In this document: positions 52,751-62,172 of the stretch, in pieces
Layout of the letters: every line of letters begins with the position of its first letter
Numbering within the stretch: the first letter of the stretch is position 1
From: Bacteroidales bacterium
GTDB taxonomy: Bacteria > Bacteroidota > Bacteroidia > Bacteroidales > UBA4417
Assembly (NCBI GenBank): GCA_016707785.1
Contig: JADJGZ010000018.1
Span: forward strand, 87,692-151,691
Direction: 5' to 3'
DNA length: 64,000 bases
Made by a program: the position numbers and the translations under genes
The notes under the pieces: generated by a model
What the model saw: only the letters and a program-made list of their open reading frames with translations
What the model was told of the DNA's origin: nothing
The model's database searches: none

Positions 52751-54652
52751 ATGGAATCTCATCACGACCCCGGAAAAAACATGTATTTCCCATCGAAGGA
52801 AATCGTCAGGAAAGCGAATGTTAAGGACTATGATAGCTTATACCAGAAATCTATAACCGACAGGGAAGGATTCTGGGCTGCTGAAGCAAAAAAACTGGAT
52901 TGGTTTAAAAAATGGGATAAAGTACTGGACGATAGTCAGAAACCTTTCTATAAATGGTTTACCGGAGGAAAGATCAACATTATCCATAATGCCCTCGATA
53001 GGCATCAGAAGAATGCTACAAGGAACAAGTTAGCTATTATCTGGGAAGGCGAACCCGGCGACCTGAGAACCTTTTCTTATCATGCACTGGACCGGGAAGT
53101 TACCCGCTTTGCAAATGTATTGAAAGCAATGGGTGCCAGGAAAGGGGAAGTGATTACCATATATATGCCCCAGATTCCGGAGTTGATTGTGGCTATGCTG
53201 GCTTGTGCAAAAATTGGTGCTCCTCATAGTGTTGTATATGGAGGATTTTCAGTTGAAGCCCTTGCTGAAAGGATCGAAGATGCTAAAAGCAGGATATTAA
53301 TCACTGCAGATGGCGGTTTCAGGAGAGGAAAACCAACACAGTTGAAAAAGATTGCCAATGAAGCCATGCAGCGTTCTGCAACTATTGAGGTTTGCATTGC
53401 TGTAAAACGCACCGGAGAAGAGTGTTACATGGAGAATGACAGGGATTTCTGGTATCACGACCTGATGGGAATGCCCATAGCGAATTCGGGATGCTGCACT
53501 GAACAGACTGATGCAGAAGACCCTCTTTTTATCCTCTATACTTCCGGAACCACAGGGAAACCTAAAGGATTAGTACATACTCATGGCGGATATGCAGTTT
53601 ACACTGCTACCACCTATAAATATGTTTTCGATATAAAACCGGAAGACCGCTGGTGGTGTGCTGCAGATCCGGGATGGATAACCGGTCATAGTTACATCGT
53701 TTATGGTCCGCTGATCAATGGAGCTACCATCATGTTGTATGAAGGAGCGCCCAATCATCCGTATCCAAATCGCTGGTGGCAGATGGTTGAAAAGTATGGA
53801 ATCAATATTCTTTACACCTCCCCTACTGCAATTCGCGGACTCATGCGTTTCGGGGCTTCATGGGCCGACCGGCACAATCTTAGTTCCCTTCGGCTTTTAG
53901 GTTCAGTAGGTGAGCCCATCAACCCTGAAGCCTGGAAGTGGTACTATGAAGTAATCGGGAAGAGTCGCTGTCCGATCATGGATACCTGGTGGCAAACTGA
54001 AACCGGGGGCTTTATGATTACACCTTTACCTATCACCCCTCTTAAACCCGGATCGGCAACCCTGCCATTTTTTGGTAATGAAATGGCTATTGTTGATGAA
54101 CATGGCAATGAAGTGAAAACAGGAGAAGAAGGAACCCTTGTCATAAAGAATCCATGGCCTGGTATGGCTCGCACCATTTTAAATGACCCTGACCGCTTTG
54201 TTGAAAAATACTGGGAGAAATACCAGGAACAAGGCTGGTACCTTGCCGGTGATTCTGCACGGAAAGATGAAGATGGTTATTACTGGATCATTGGTCGAAT
54301 TGATGATGTAATTAAGGTTAGTGGTTACCGCTTAGGTTCTGCTGAAATTGAAAGTGCACTGGTAAGTCACCCCGCAGTTTCAGAAGCTGCAGCTATTGGA
54401 TTACCTGATGAACTTAGGGGAAACATTATCCACGCCACTGTTACCCTGAGGCAAAACTTTGCAGCCTCCCCTGCCCTTGCAGAAGAATTGAAAGGCCATG
54501 TAGAAAAAGAAATTGGTCCTATTGCCCGTCCCACATTCCTGGAGTTTACTGACGTACTTCCTAAAACCCGTTCAGGAAAAATAATGCGAAGGGTACTTAA
54601 AGCAAAAGCATTGGGACAGGAAACGGGAGATTTATCGACTTTGGAGGAGTGA
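52751..54652 (+). CDS. acs: Acetyl-CoA synthetase
   Basis: AMP-forming enzyme, acetate plus CoA plus ATP to acetyl-CoA, cytosolic. The 633-residue protein shows YTSGTTGKPKGLVHTHGGY (phosphate-binding loop), DTWWQTETGGFMITPLP (acetate pocket), WYLAGDSARKDEDGYYW, and the C-terminal PKTRSGKIMRR with the catalytic lysine that is often acetylated. It begins 43 bp after ctaB, so it may share the respiratory transcript. A convergent role in acetate use with aerobic respiration would be natural. Confidence 0.95.
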   Translation: MESHHDPGKNMYFPSKEIVRKANVKDYDSLYQKSITDREGFWAAEAKKLDWFKKWDKVLDDSQKPFYKWFTGGKINIIHNALDRHQKNATRNKLAIIWEGEPGDLRTFSYHALDREVTRFANVLKAMGARKGEVITIYMPQIPELIVAMLACAKIGAPHSVVYGGFSVEALAERIEDAKSRILITADGGFRRGKPTQLKKIANEAMQRSATIEVCIAVKRTGEECYMENDRDFWYHDLMGMPIANSGCCTEQTDAEDPLFILYTSGTTGKPKGLVHTHGGYAVYTATTYKYVFDIKPEDRWWCAADPGWITGHSYIVYGPLINGATIMLYEGAPNHPYPNRWWQMVEKYGINILYTSPTAIRGLMRFGASWADRHNLSSLRLLGSVGEPINPEAWKWYYEVIGKSRCPIMDTWWQTETGGFMITPLPITPLKPGSATLPFFGNEMAIVDEHGNEVKTGEEGTLVIKNPWPGMARTILNDPDRFVEKYWEKYQEQGWYLAGDSARKDEDGYYWIIGRIDDVIKVSGYRLGSAEIESALVSHPAVSEAAAIGLPDELRGNIIHATVTLRQNFAASPALAEELKGHVEKEIGPIARPTFLEFTDVLPKTRSGKIMRRVLKAKALGQETGDLSTLEE

Positions 54653-54722
54653 TTAATCCGATTCATTCCCCAATCGAACCTAAGATTCATTAATTTTGTT
54701 CTATAATTAAAAACCATCTGAA

Positions 54723-55061
54723 ATGAGAAATTTTTTAATCCTGCTCTGTGTTGCTAGTCTGGCTATCTCCTGCACTTCTAACCAGGAAAAAGCAGCGGCT
54801 CCCACTGAAAAAGTAGCTGCTGTTGCAAACAAAACCATTACCCTGGCTGTGGAAGGTATGACCTGCACCGGATGCGAGAATACCATCAAAGAAGCCGTTG
54901 GCGGAGTTAGTGGAGTAGCTGATGTAGTTGCCTCACATACTGAAGGGTCGGCTGTTATCAAATTCGACTCTACACTTACTGATTTCAAAACCATCAGTGC
55001 TGCTATTACCGATGCCGGTTATGTTGTTAAAGGTGAAGCAGTTCCTCCTTCAGCGAACTAA
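54723..55061 (+). CDS. HMA-domain lipoprotein
   Basis: A 112-residue lipoprotein: signal with lipobox AISC (Cys17), a short Ala/Lys linker, and one heavy-metal-associated domain (about 37-105) with GMTCTGCENTIKEAVGGV, whose CxxC binds Cu+ or a similar soft metal. Most HMA proteins are cytosolic; this one is exported and lipid-anchored, and could pass copper to the nearby oxidase assembly or sequester it. It ends in a strong terminator at 55082-55124. Confidence 0.87.
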   Translation: MRNFLILLCVASLAISCTSNQEKAAAPTEKVAAVANKTITLAVEGMTCTGCENTIKEAVGGVSGVADVVASHTEGSAVIKFDSTLTDFKTISAAITDAGYVVKGEAVPPSAN

Positions 55062-55081
55062 TACTTATTTAGTATAAAACC

Positions 55082-55124
55082 AAAGACAGCTACCCCGGTT
55101 AATGGGGCTGCTGTCTTTTTTTTT
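55082..55124 (+). terminator. Intrinsic terminator after HMA lipoprotein
   Basis: AAAGACAGC (55082-55090) pairs with GCTGTCTTT (55110-55118) and CCCC with GGGG inside, around GGTTAAT; a T tract of nine or more bases follows. Very strong. Confidence 0.92.
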
Positions 55125-55167
55125 ACATTCATTTCATTATTGAATATTGGTCCGGTATTTAAATAAG

Positions 55168-55547
55168 GTGAGTTCGATGTAAAGGATTACTTCAGATATA
55201 TACATGTCGTTCAACGAATTTGGAATGGGAAGCTCGAATTTGATTTAAGAATGAAGATTAACGAATTTTTGGATTTGATTTAAGAATGAAGATTAACGAA
55301 TTTGGAATTAGGAAGTAAGCACGATTTGATTTAAGAATGAAGATTAACGAATTTGGAATTGGGAAGTATGCACGATTTGATTTAAGAATGAAGATTAACG
55401 AATTTGGAATTGGAATTTGGAAGAATTTGGAAGTATGCACGATTTGATTTAAGAATGAAGATTAACGAATTTGGAATTTGGAAGTAAATCAGCAACGGTA
55501 TATCTTATTCTCTTATTTACTTCTGAATTTTCTTACATCGAACTCAC
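55168..55547. mobile_element. MITE-like element: tandem array inside 15-bp inverted repeats
   Basis: GTGAGTTCGATGTAA at 55168-55182 and its exact complement TTACATCGAACTCAC at 55533-55547 bound a 380-bp stretch. Inside are five copies of a unit starting ATTTGATTTAAGAATGAAG, at 55238, 55273, 55324, 55375 and 55442 (steps of 35, 51, 51 and 67 bp; the deviations are multiples of 16). It has no significant coding frame and lies between a terminator and an unrelated gene, as expected for a small non-autonomous element. I see no clear target duplication. No second copy was noticed in the window. Confidence 0.6.
55238..55490 (+). repeat. Irregular 51-bp tandem repeat, five copies
   Basis: Consensus unit: ATTTGATTTAAGAATGAAG, then ATTAACGAATTTGGAATT, then GGGAAGTATGCACG. 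Copies differ mainly by gain or loss of a 16-bp piece (AATTTGGAAGTATGCA-like). Copies two to four share almost all bases, suggesting recent expansion. Confidence 0.8.
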
Positions 55548-55614
55548 GTTAAATATTAACTGACAAATTAGCATATCATCTGACTCAGGATCAATTCTTG
55601 CAATCCCTGATCCT

Positions 55615-56604
55615 ATGAAAACACAATATCCCATTAGCTTTGTTGCTGCAACTGACAGGCAACTACTTGATTCTTATTCTACTACCGTTAGCAGTGTTGT
55701 AAAAAGCACCTCACAGGCAGTAGTTCATGTGAAGGTTACCAAACGGGGAACAGATCCCCGTACCCGGCAACCCGTTGAACAAGCAGGTTCAGGATCCGGT
55801 TTTGTCATCTCATCAGATGGCTTTATCATTACAAACCATCATGTCATTGAAAATGCCCTGAATATTCAGGTAGCTTTCTCTGACGGACTCGAGATGAACG
55901 CATCTCTTATAGGAACGGACCCATCCTCAGATATAGCTGTCCTGAAAGTTTACGATGGAGACCTGAAACCATTGCAATTCTCAGATTCCGACCTTCTCGA
56001 ACCGGGCCAGATTGCCATTGCCATTGGAAACCCTCTTGGATTACAACATACAGTTACAGCAGGTGTAGTAAGTGCTACAGGCCGTTCATTGAGGGCCAGC
56101 AATGGAAGATTGATTGATGATATCATACAGACAGATGCAGCACTGAATCCCGGTAATAGTGGCGGGCCTTTGGTGAATTCTGACGGGAAAGTGATTGGTG
56201 TAAACACAGCGGTTATTTCTTCTGCTCAGGGATTATGCTTTGCGGTATCATCCAACCTGGCAGCGGAAATTGCCGGCCAACTCATCCTGAAAGGAAAAGT
56301 TAGACGGGCCCAATTAGGAGTAGCGGCCCAGGGAGTAAAACTTAGCCAAAGAATTATCGGCGCTAACCAATTAAAATCACAGACTGGCGTTTATATATAT
56401 GAAATCCTTAAGCTATCACAAGTCAATAACCAGGAATTACTGATTGGAGACATTATTGTTGAATTTAATGGACAGGTAGTTTCCAGCATAGATAATCTGC
56501 ACAAATATCTGAAAGAAGAATTCATTGGCCAGCAGGTTGAACTCTCAATACTGAGAAACGGACGAAAGCAAACTTTAACCGCCATCCCGGGAGAGTTATT
56601 CTAG
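55615..56604 (+). CDS. HtrA/DegP-like serine protease with one PDZ domain, no signal peptide
   Basis: A 329-residue trypsin-fold protease. Catalytic triad: His in GFIITNHHVIENA, Asp in PSSDIAVLKV, Ser in LNPGNSGGPLVNSDG. A PDZ domain (about 235-325; GVYIYEILKLSQVNN, GDIIVEFNGQVVSS) follows. There is no signal peptide or membrane helix at the N-terminus, whereas DegP-type proteins are exported; the chosen ATG 55615 is the first in frame after the MITE-like element, and the region upstream does not encode a hydrophobic stretch. A cytosolic protein is thus predicted, with one rather than two PDZ domains. Confidence 0.88.
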   Translation: MKTQYPISFVAATDRQLLDSYSTTVSSVVKSTSQAVVHVKVTKRGTDPRTRQPVEQAGSGSGFVISSDGFIITNHHVIENALNIQVAFSDGLEMNASLIGTDPSSDIAVLKVYDGDLKPLQFSDSDLLEPGQIAIAIGNPLGLQHTVTAGVVSATGRSLRASNGRLIDDIIQTDAALNPGNSGGPLVNSDGKVIGVNTAVISSAQGLCFAVSSNLAAEIAGQLILKGKVRRAQLGVAAQGVKLSQRIIGANQLKSQTGVYIYEILKLSQVNNQELLIGDIIVEFNGQVVSSIDNLHKYLKEEFIGQQVELSILRNGRKQTLTAIPGELF

Positions 56605-56688
56605 CTTATTCACATTCATATTCATTCTAATTATATATAAGTATATGTATTTTATATTAGATTTGTAAAAAATTTAATAAGTCCCCAA

Positions 56689-59600
56689 ATGAAAGATAAT
56701 AGATCGACCTTCCTACTCGGATTACTTGTTCTCATAACTTTTGCATTTACTGTTCCGCAGCTGTCAGCGCAATCAAAGGCTGATACCGCCAGCTATCCCT
56801 ATTGGATTCAAATGATGCAGGACCCAAATGCGAACTTCTTTGAAACTCAGAAAGCATTCAACACTTATTGGCAGGATCGGACTGTCACTCGTGGCAGTGG
56901 CTGGAAACCTTTCAAGCGTTGGGAGTATTTTATGCATACCAGGGTAAATCCTGATGGAAGCCAACAATCCCCTGACCATGTGCAAAAAGCTTATAATGAA
57001 TATATTCAGCGTAAGGATCAATCCACTTCTTTAGCTGGGAACTGGACCAGCCAGGGGCCATTTGTACTTCCTTCAGATAAAGGTTATAAAGGACTTGGAC
57101 GAATCAATGCAATCGGATTCCATCCGACTGACCCAAATATAATTTATATAGGTGCTCCGGCAGGAGGATTATGGGTAACTACTGTAGGTGGGAATTCCTG
57201 GTCCACCACTACCGATATGTTGCCAACATTGGGAGTAAGTGCTATAGTGGTTGATCCCGTAAATCCTTCGATAATTTATATCGGGACCGGTGATCGTGAT
57301 GCAGGGGATGCACCCGGTGTTGGAGTCATGAAAAGTACAGATAGTGGCCAAACCTGGAGTTCTGCTAATACAGGGATGGGAAATGTGATCATTAGCAAAA
57401 TGTTGATTGACCCCAACAATAATTCTGTGATTTATGCAGCTTCCACTTCCGGTATGTATAAATCAACTGATGGAGCAGCAACCTGGACACGCAAGGCCAT
57501 TGGTGGCTTTAAAGACCTGGTTTTCAAACCCAATAATCCATCAATACTATATGCAGCCCAGGGAGGATTATTTTTCCGCTCATTAGATGCAGGTGAAACC
57601 TGGAACCAGGTGAGCAATGGTATTGCAGCCGGAACCCGCGGAGTTTTAGCAGTTAGTCCTGCTGCACCTGAGATGGTATATTTTCTTTTGGCCAAAGGTG
57701 ATAATGGTTTCAGGGGTTTATATCGCTCGACTGACGGAGGTTCAACCTTTACTGAGAGATCAGACTCTCCAAATATCATGGATTGGTCGTGTGAAGGAAG
57801 CGGTTCAGGAGGCCAGGCATGGTATGACCTTGCACTTGCAGCAGATCCTGTAAATCCGGATATAATCTATGCCGGGGGCGTTAATGTCTGGAAATCCACC
57901 AATGGTGGAGCTAACTGGCAAATTAACGGCCATTGGTATGGAGGATGCAGTGTGCCCGCCGTTCATGCTGATCAGCATTTCTTCGGTTATAATCCTATTA
58001 ATAACAGGCTATACATAGGCAACGATGGTGGAATCTACTGGACGGATAACGGGGGAAATAACTGGGTGGAAATCACAAACGGATTAGCCATCAGCCAGGC
58101 TTATAAACTTGGCCAAAGCGCCACTGAGGACGATCTTGTGGTAAATGGCTACCAGGATAATGGTACTTCTATACTTGAAGGAACAGAATGGTCAGCAATT
58201 GGTGGTGGAGATGGAATGGAATGTGCCATCGACTTTACAGATCCCATGTACCGCTATACAACGGTATATTATGGATCTATCCAAAGAGTTTATGGCTTCC
58301 AGGGACAAGGCACAATTGCTGCCAATGGGGTAAATGGAATTGATGAAGAAGGTGCTTGGGTAACCCCTTTCATTCTGGATGCCAATGATCCGAATTCAAT
58401 GTTCATAGGCTATAAAAATGTCTGGAGATCTGATAATATTAAAGCTGCCAATGTAGGTTCTGTTAAATGGAAGAGAATCTCTGCCATCAATACTCCTAAC
58501 CTTGAAGTATTGGAACAATCTCCGGTCAATACCGACATTCTTTATGCTTCCAATGCAGGAAATCTTTATATCTGCACCAATGCTCATGCTGAGTTCACTT
58601 CATGGCTGAGTATTTCAGGAAATCTGCCCGGTGCAGGTGCAATCACTTCTATAGAAGCTCATCCCTTTGAAGAAAATACTGTTTATATTGTACAAAACAG
58701 GCATGTCTACAAATCGCAGGATAAGGGAACCACATGGACAGATCTTACCGGTGGATTGCCTGATATTCCAATCAGCAGCATTGTTTATTACAAACAAAGC
58801 CAGGAAGGCTTATACATAGGAACCGATGCAGGTGTTTTTTACCGTGAAAACGGGATGACTGACTGGATTCCTTTTATTAATGGAATGCCTGCCAATGTGC
58901 GGGTAACAGAACTGGAAATCTATTACGATCCATCTGGCCCGGCAGGTGACCGAATTAAAGCTGCAACTTATGGACGTGGAATGTGGAAGTCCGATATGTA
59001 TGGAAATACGCCAGTGGTAAACTTCACTGCCGACCCACTTCTTATTCCATTTGGATGTACAGTAAATTTTAAAGATCTCTCCAGTGGAGTTCCTACAAAC
59101 TGGCTATGGACTTTTCCAGGAGGACAACCTTCAACTTCTACTGAAAAAAATCCTTCCGGGATACTCTATGCTGCTCCGGGAGTGTATGATGTGCAACTCA
59201 TTGCAGGCAACTCAGTTGGAAGCGACACTACTATAAAAAGTGCATACGTTGTGGTAAGTGATACCATCCAACCCATTGCCGGATTCTCTGCGAGCCCCAG
59301 GATATTCTGTAATATCAATCAAACAGTAAGTCTTACTGATACTTCCAAATATTGTCCCTATGCATGGCAATGGAGTATCACTCCATCAACTTTTAGTTTT
59401 GTTAATGGAACTGCAGCCGACTCCCAGCATCCCCAGGTGAAATTCGAGGAAAATGGCTCATATAATGTTAGTCTTACGATTCTCAATTCAAATGGGATGT
59501 CATCAATTACAAAGGAGGATTATATAGTAGTTGGAGGTTATCTCCTACCCTTTGCCGAGGATTTCGAAAGTGGCAATTTTGTTACTAAAGGCTGGACTAT

Positions 59601-60366
59601 TGAAAATCCTGACAACCTGGTTACATGGGATATTGCTGAAGTTGGTGGAAACACTCCTGGCAACCAGGCAGCCCGAATGAATTTCTTTGAGTATTCTGTC
59701 CCCCCCGGACGCAGGGATCGCTTAATTTCTCCTGTAATGAATTTCTCAGCTACCAGCCCGGTATTCCTCACCTTTGAACATGCGTATTCCACGCGATATA
59801 CGTCCTTCTCCGATTCATTGATCATACTGGTTTCTGAAGATTGCGGAATCTCCTGGGAAAGAGTATTTGCTGCCGGAGAAAAAGGTCAAGGTACCTTTGC
59901 AACTGTCCCAAAAATGACCGTTGCCTTTACTCCCTCAACACCAGAAGATTGGTGCGGTGGTGGCTGGGGTTCAGCATGTTACCTGGTTGACCTGACTCAC
60001 TATGCCAATAAGCAAGGTATTCAGCTGGCATTTGAATCTTACAACCGTTTTGGCAATAACCTCTACATTGATAATATTGCCATTTCAAGAACTACGAACC
60101 TTTTTGAAAAACCTGGTATTGATAATGCTATTGTTATATACCCAAATCCATCAAATGGAATTGTAACCCTCTCTTCGCAGCGGCAAGTGGAAGATCTGAA
60201 ATTACAAATCTTCAACACACTTGGAAAAGCTGTTATGAGCAAAGAATTACCATCGGGATCAGCTTTGAATGAAGTAGTCGACATGTCTGCTTTCCCTAAA
60301 GGTATCTATCTTTTCAGTATCAGCGAAAAGAATGGAGTTCAACAAAGCAAGGTCGTGCTCCAATAA
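56689..60366 (+). CDS. Large secreted exoprotein: BNR/sortilin-like propeller, PKD domains, T9SS domain
   Basis: A 1225-residue exported protein. Signal peptide (about 1-28, ends LSAQ). Residues about 100-780 carry repeated BNR/Asp-box motifs (STDSGQTWSSA, STDGAATWTRK, STDGGSTFTER, SQDKGTTWTDL) of a sortilin/VPS10-like propeller. Two PKD domains follow (about 785-970; LWTFPGGQPSTSTEKNPSG, AWQWSITPSTFSFVNG), then a jelly-roll-like region (about 975-1145) and a T9SS sorting domain (about 1150-1225; AIVIYPNPSNGIVTLSS, FPKGIYLFSI). Function unknown; asp-box propellers include glycosidases and adhesins, and I see no catalytic residues of sialidases. The stop lies 5 bp before rsmE. Confidence 0.87.
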   Translation: MKDNRSTFLLGLLVLITFAFTVPQLSAQSKADTASYPYWIQMMQDPNANFFETQKAFNTYWQDRTVTRGSGWKPFKRWEYFMHTRVNPDGSQQSPDHVQKAYNEYIQRKDQSTSLAGNWTSQGPFVLPSDKGYKGLGRINAIGFHPTDPNIIYIGAPAGGLWVTTVGGNSWSTTTDMLPTLGVSAIVVDPVNPSIIYIGTGDRDAGDAPGVGVMKSTDSGQTWSSANTGMGNVIISKMLIDPNNNSVIYAASTSGMYKSTDGAATWTRKAIGGFKDLVFKPNNPSILYAAQGGLFFRSLDAGETWNQVSNGIAAGTRGVLAVSPAAPEMVYFLLAKGDNGFRGLYRSTDGGSTFTERSDSPNIMDWSCEGSGSGGQAWYDLALAADPVNPDIIYAGGVNVWKSTNGGANWQINGHWYGGCSVPAVHADQHFFGYNPINNRLYIGNDGGIYWTDNGGNNWVEITNGLAISQAYKLGQSATEDDLVVNGYQDNGTSILEGTEWSAIGGGDGMECAIDFTDPMYRYTTVYYGSIQRVYGFQGQGTIAANGVNGIDEEGAWVTPFILDANDPNSMFIGYKNVWRSDNIKAANVGSVKWKRISAINTPNLEVLEQSPVNTDILYASNAGNLYICTNAHAEFTSWLSISGNLPGAGAITSIEAHPFEENTVYIVQNRHVYKSQDKGTTWTDLTGGLPDIPISSIVYYKQSQEGLYIGTDAGVFYRENGMTDWIPFINGMPANVRVTELEIYYDPSGPAGDRIKAATYGRGMWKSDMYGNTPVVNFTADPLLIPFGCTVNFKDLSSGVPTNWLWTFPGGQPSTSTEKNPSGILYAAPGVYDVQLIAGNSVGSDTTIKSAYVVVSDTIQPIAGFSASPRIFCNINQTVSLTDTSKYCPYAWQWSITPSTFSFVNGTAADSQHPQVKFEENGSYNVSLTILNSNGMSSITKEDYIVVGGYLLPFAEDFESGNFVTKGWTIENPDNLVTWDIAEVGGNTPGNQAARMNFFEYSVPPGRRDRLISPVMNFSATSPVFLTFEHAYSTRYTSFSDSLIILVSEDCGISWERVFAAGEKGQGTFATVPKMTVAFTPSTPEDWCGGGWGSACYLVDLTHYANKQGIQLAFESYNRFGNNLYIDNIAISRTTNLFEKPGIDNAIVIYPNPSNGIVTLSSQRQVEDLKLQIFNTLGKAVMSKELPSGSALNEVVDMSAFPKGIYLFSISEKNGVQQSKVVLQ

Positions 60367-60371
60367 GGCCT

Positions 60372-61082
60372 ATGAACCTTTTTTATCATTCTGCACTGCA
60401 CACAGGATTTCTCAACTCCTCAATTCAATTGGATACTGAGGAATCCTATCATTGTATCAAAGTATTAAGAAAGCGAATCGGTGATACAATCCATGTTACT
60501 GATGGTCATGGGAATTTATATGTTTGCAGTCTCGCAGACGAAAATCATAAAGGCTGTCAGATAACAGTTCTTTCATTTACCGAACAGGAAAAGCGTGCAT
60601 TTCGCCTTCATATTGCGATTGCACCTACCAAGAATATCGACCGGTTTGAATGGTTCCTTGAAAAAACCACAGAAATTGGAATTGATGAAATTACCCCATT
60701 GATCTGTGAGCATTCAGAAAGGACTGTCGTTCGGACAGATCGGTTGCAAAAGATCCTGGTTTCGGCAATGAAGCAATCCATGAATCTTTATCTTCCTAAA
60801 TTGAATGAGCCCTGTAAGTTCAATCAATTCATCCACCAGGAATACACTGGACAAAAATTTATCGGATATGTGGAAGAAAAGCAGGAAATACTTTTAAAAG
60901 ATGCATACCAAAAAGGTTCTGATGCGATTATCCTCATAGGACCTGAAGGTGATTTTAGTCCAGCTGAAGTAAAGCATTCAGTCGAATCAGGATTCTCTGC
61001 CATTAGCCTTGGTCCATCAAGATTAAGAACTGAAACTGCAGGGATGGTGGCATGTATGACAGTAAACCATGCGAACTTATAG
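60372..61082 (+). CDS. rsmE: 16S rRNA (uracil-1498-N3)-methyltransferase
   Basis: SAM-dependent RNA methyltransferase of the SPOUT class, 236 residues. N-terminal PUA-like region (HCIKVLRKRIGDTIHVTDGHG) and C-terminal knot with IAPTKNIDRFEWFLEKTTEI, IGPEGDFSPAEV and the SAM-binding LGPSRLRTETAGMVA. All are hallmark RsmE segments. Starts 5 bp after the exoprotein stop, though the two are unrelated in function. Confidence 0.95.
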   Translation: MNLFYHSALHTGFLNSSIQLDTEESYHCIKVLRKRIGDTIHVTDGHGNLYVCSLADENHKGCQITVLSFTEQEKRAFRLHIAIAPTKNIDRFEWFLEKTTEIGIDEITPLICEHSERTVVRTDRLQKILVSAMKQSMNLYLPKLNEPCKFNQFIHQEYTGQKFIGYVEEKQEILLKDAYQKGSDAIILIGPEGDFSPAEVKHSVESGFSAISLGPSRLRTETAGMVACMTVNHANL

Positions 61083-61291
61083 TTAAAGTTTTTGAGCATT
61101 CATTTAGGCGATTTAATTACCTGATAAGTAACCTACATCAATAAGTTTTCAACGATTCGCTGCAGGTCTTTGCACATGAAGTATTTTTGCATAAGGGATT
61201 ACTTCATTAGAAATATATTATTGTTGCAATTTTGAAGATCAGGAAGCAGAAAAACATTGTTTCAAATTCAAATTCATTCGTCCAATTTCTC

Positions 61292-61936
61292 ATGCGATAT
61301 ATACTCATCCTGTTCCTGTTAATCACCGGGTCGACATTTGCTCAATCCTATCAGATTGCTTTGCTCAAATATAATGGCGGAGGCGACTGGTATGCAAATC
61401 CCACATCCCTGACAAACCTTATATCATTCTGTAATAAGAACTTAAAAACGAATATTGATAAGGATTATGCAACCATTGAAGTTGGCAATGCGGAATTGTT
61501 TAATTACCCCTTTGTGCATATGACCGGGCATGGGAATGTTATTTTTAATGACCAGGAAGCAATGAACCTGAGAAACTACCTGCTGGCCGGAGGATTTTTA
61601 CACATCTCCGACAATTATGGCATGGATAAGTTTTTGAGGCTTCAGATGAAAAAAGTCTTTCCTGAGCTTGATTTCGTAGAGTTGCCCTTTGATTATCCCA
61701 TATACCATCAAAAGTATAATTTCAATAATGGCTTGCCCAAAATTCATGAACATGACGCAAAGCATCCTCAGGGCTTTGGACTTTTATGGGAAGGAAGGTT
61801 AATCTGTTTCTATGATTATGAGTGTGACCTGGGAGATGGATGGGAAGATCCTGATGTTCATAAAGATTCACCTGAAACACGTCTGAAAGCTCTTCAGATG
61901 GGTGCAAATATGATACAATACGTCTTTACTAAGTAG
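61292..61936 (+). CDS. Exported DUF4159-family protein
   Basis: A 214-residue protein from ATG 61292 with a signal peptide (MRYILILFLLITGSTFAQS). The domain has the look of DUF4159: YNGGGDWYANPTSLTNLISF, FPFVHMTGHGNV-like YPFVHMTGHGNVIFND, and GGFLHISDNYGMDKFLR, a class-I glutamine amidotransferase-like fold without a catalytic Cys at the usual place. A TTG at 61232 would add 20 residues before the signal. Function unknown; in many genomes DUF4159 genes lie near MoxR/VWA-type genes, which are absent here. Confidence 0.8.
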   Translation: MRYILILFLLITGSTFAQSYQIALLKYNGGGDWYANPTSLTNLISFCNKNLKTNIDKDYATIEVGNAELFNYPFVHMTGHGNVIFNDQEAMNLRNYLLAGGFLHISDNYGMDKFLRLQMKKVFPELDFVELPFDYPIYHQKYNFNNGLPKIHEHDAKHPQGFGLLWEGRLICFYDYECDLGDGWEDPDVHKDSPETRLKALQMGANMIQYVFTK

Positions 61937-62172
61937 CATAATCCCGTCACACAAGCGGATTTAACTTATTGTAAATCTTTGTCTTGTAATTTTTTCTTTA
62001 TTCGCAATTTAATTGGAGTTCGACAGATAAACAGATTTGAGTTCATTTTTTCAGCCTCCTTATTTTCATTCATTTAAGAAACTAAGCTAAAAAAAGGATT
62101 TATCTCAAAGAGTACTCAGCAATCAGAACTGAGTACCATAAGATAGCTGTATTGGAAAATTGCGCTCAGTTT
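61937..62172. other. Convergent gap
   Basis: 236 bp between two convergent genes; AT-rich with no clear hairpin terminator or gene. Confidence 0.4.

Noticed and set aside
55258..55440. Minus-strand open frame with repeated peptide
   Set aside because: It is only the translation of the tandem repeat and has no start context or homology.
55238..55490. CRISPR-like array of five repeats
   Set aside because: Repeat steps are irregular (35, 51, 51, 67 bp), the would-be spacers are themselves related sequence, and no cas genes are nearby. A tandem repeat inside an inverted-repeat element explains it better.
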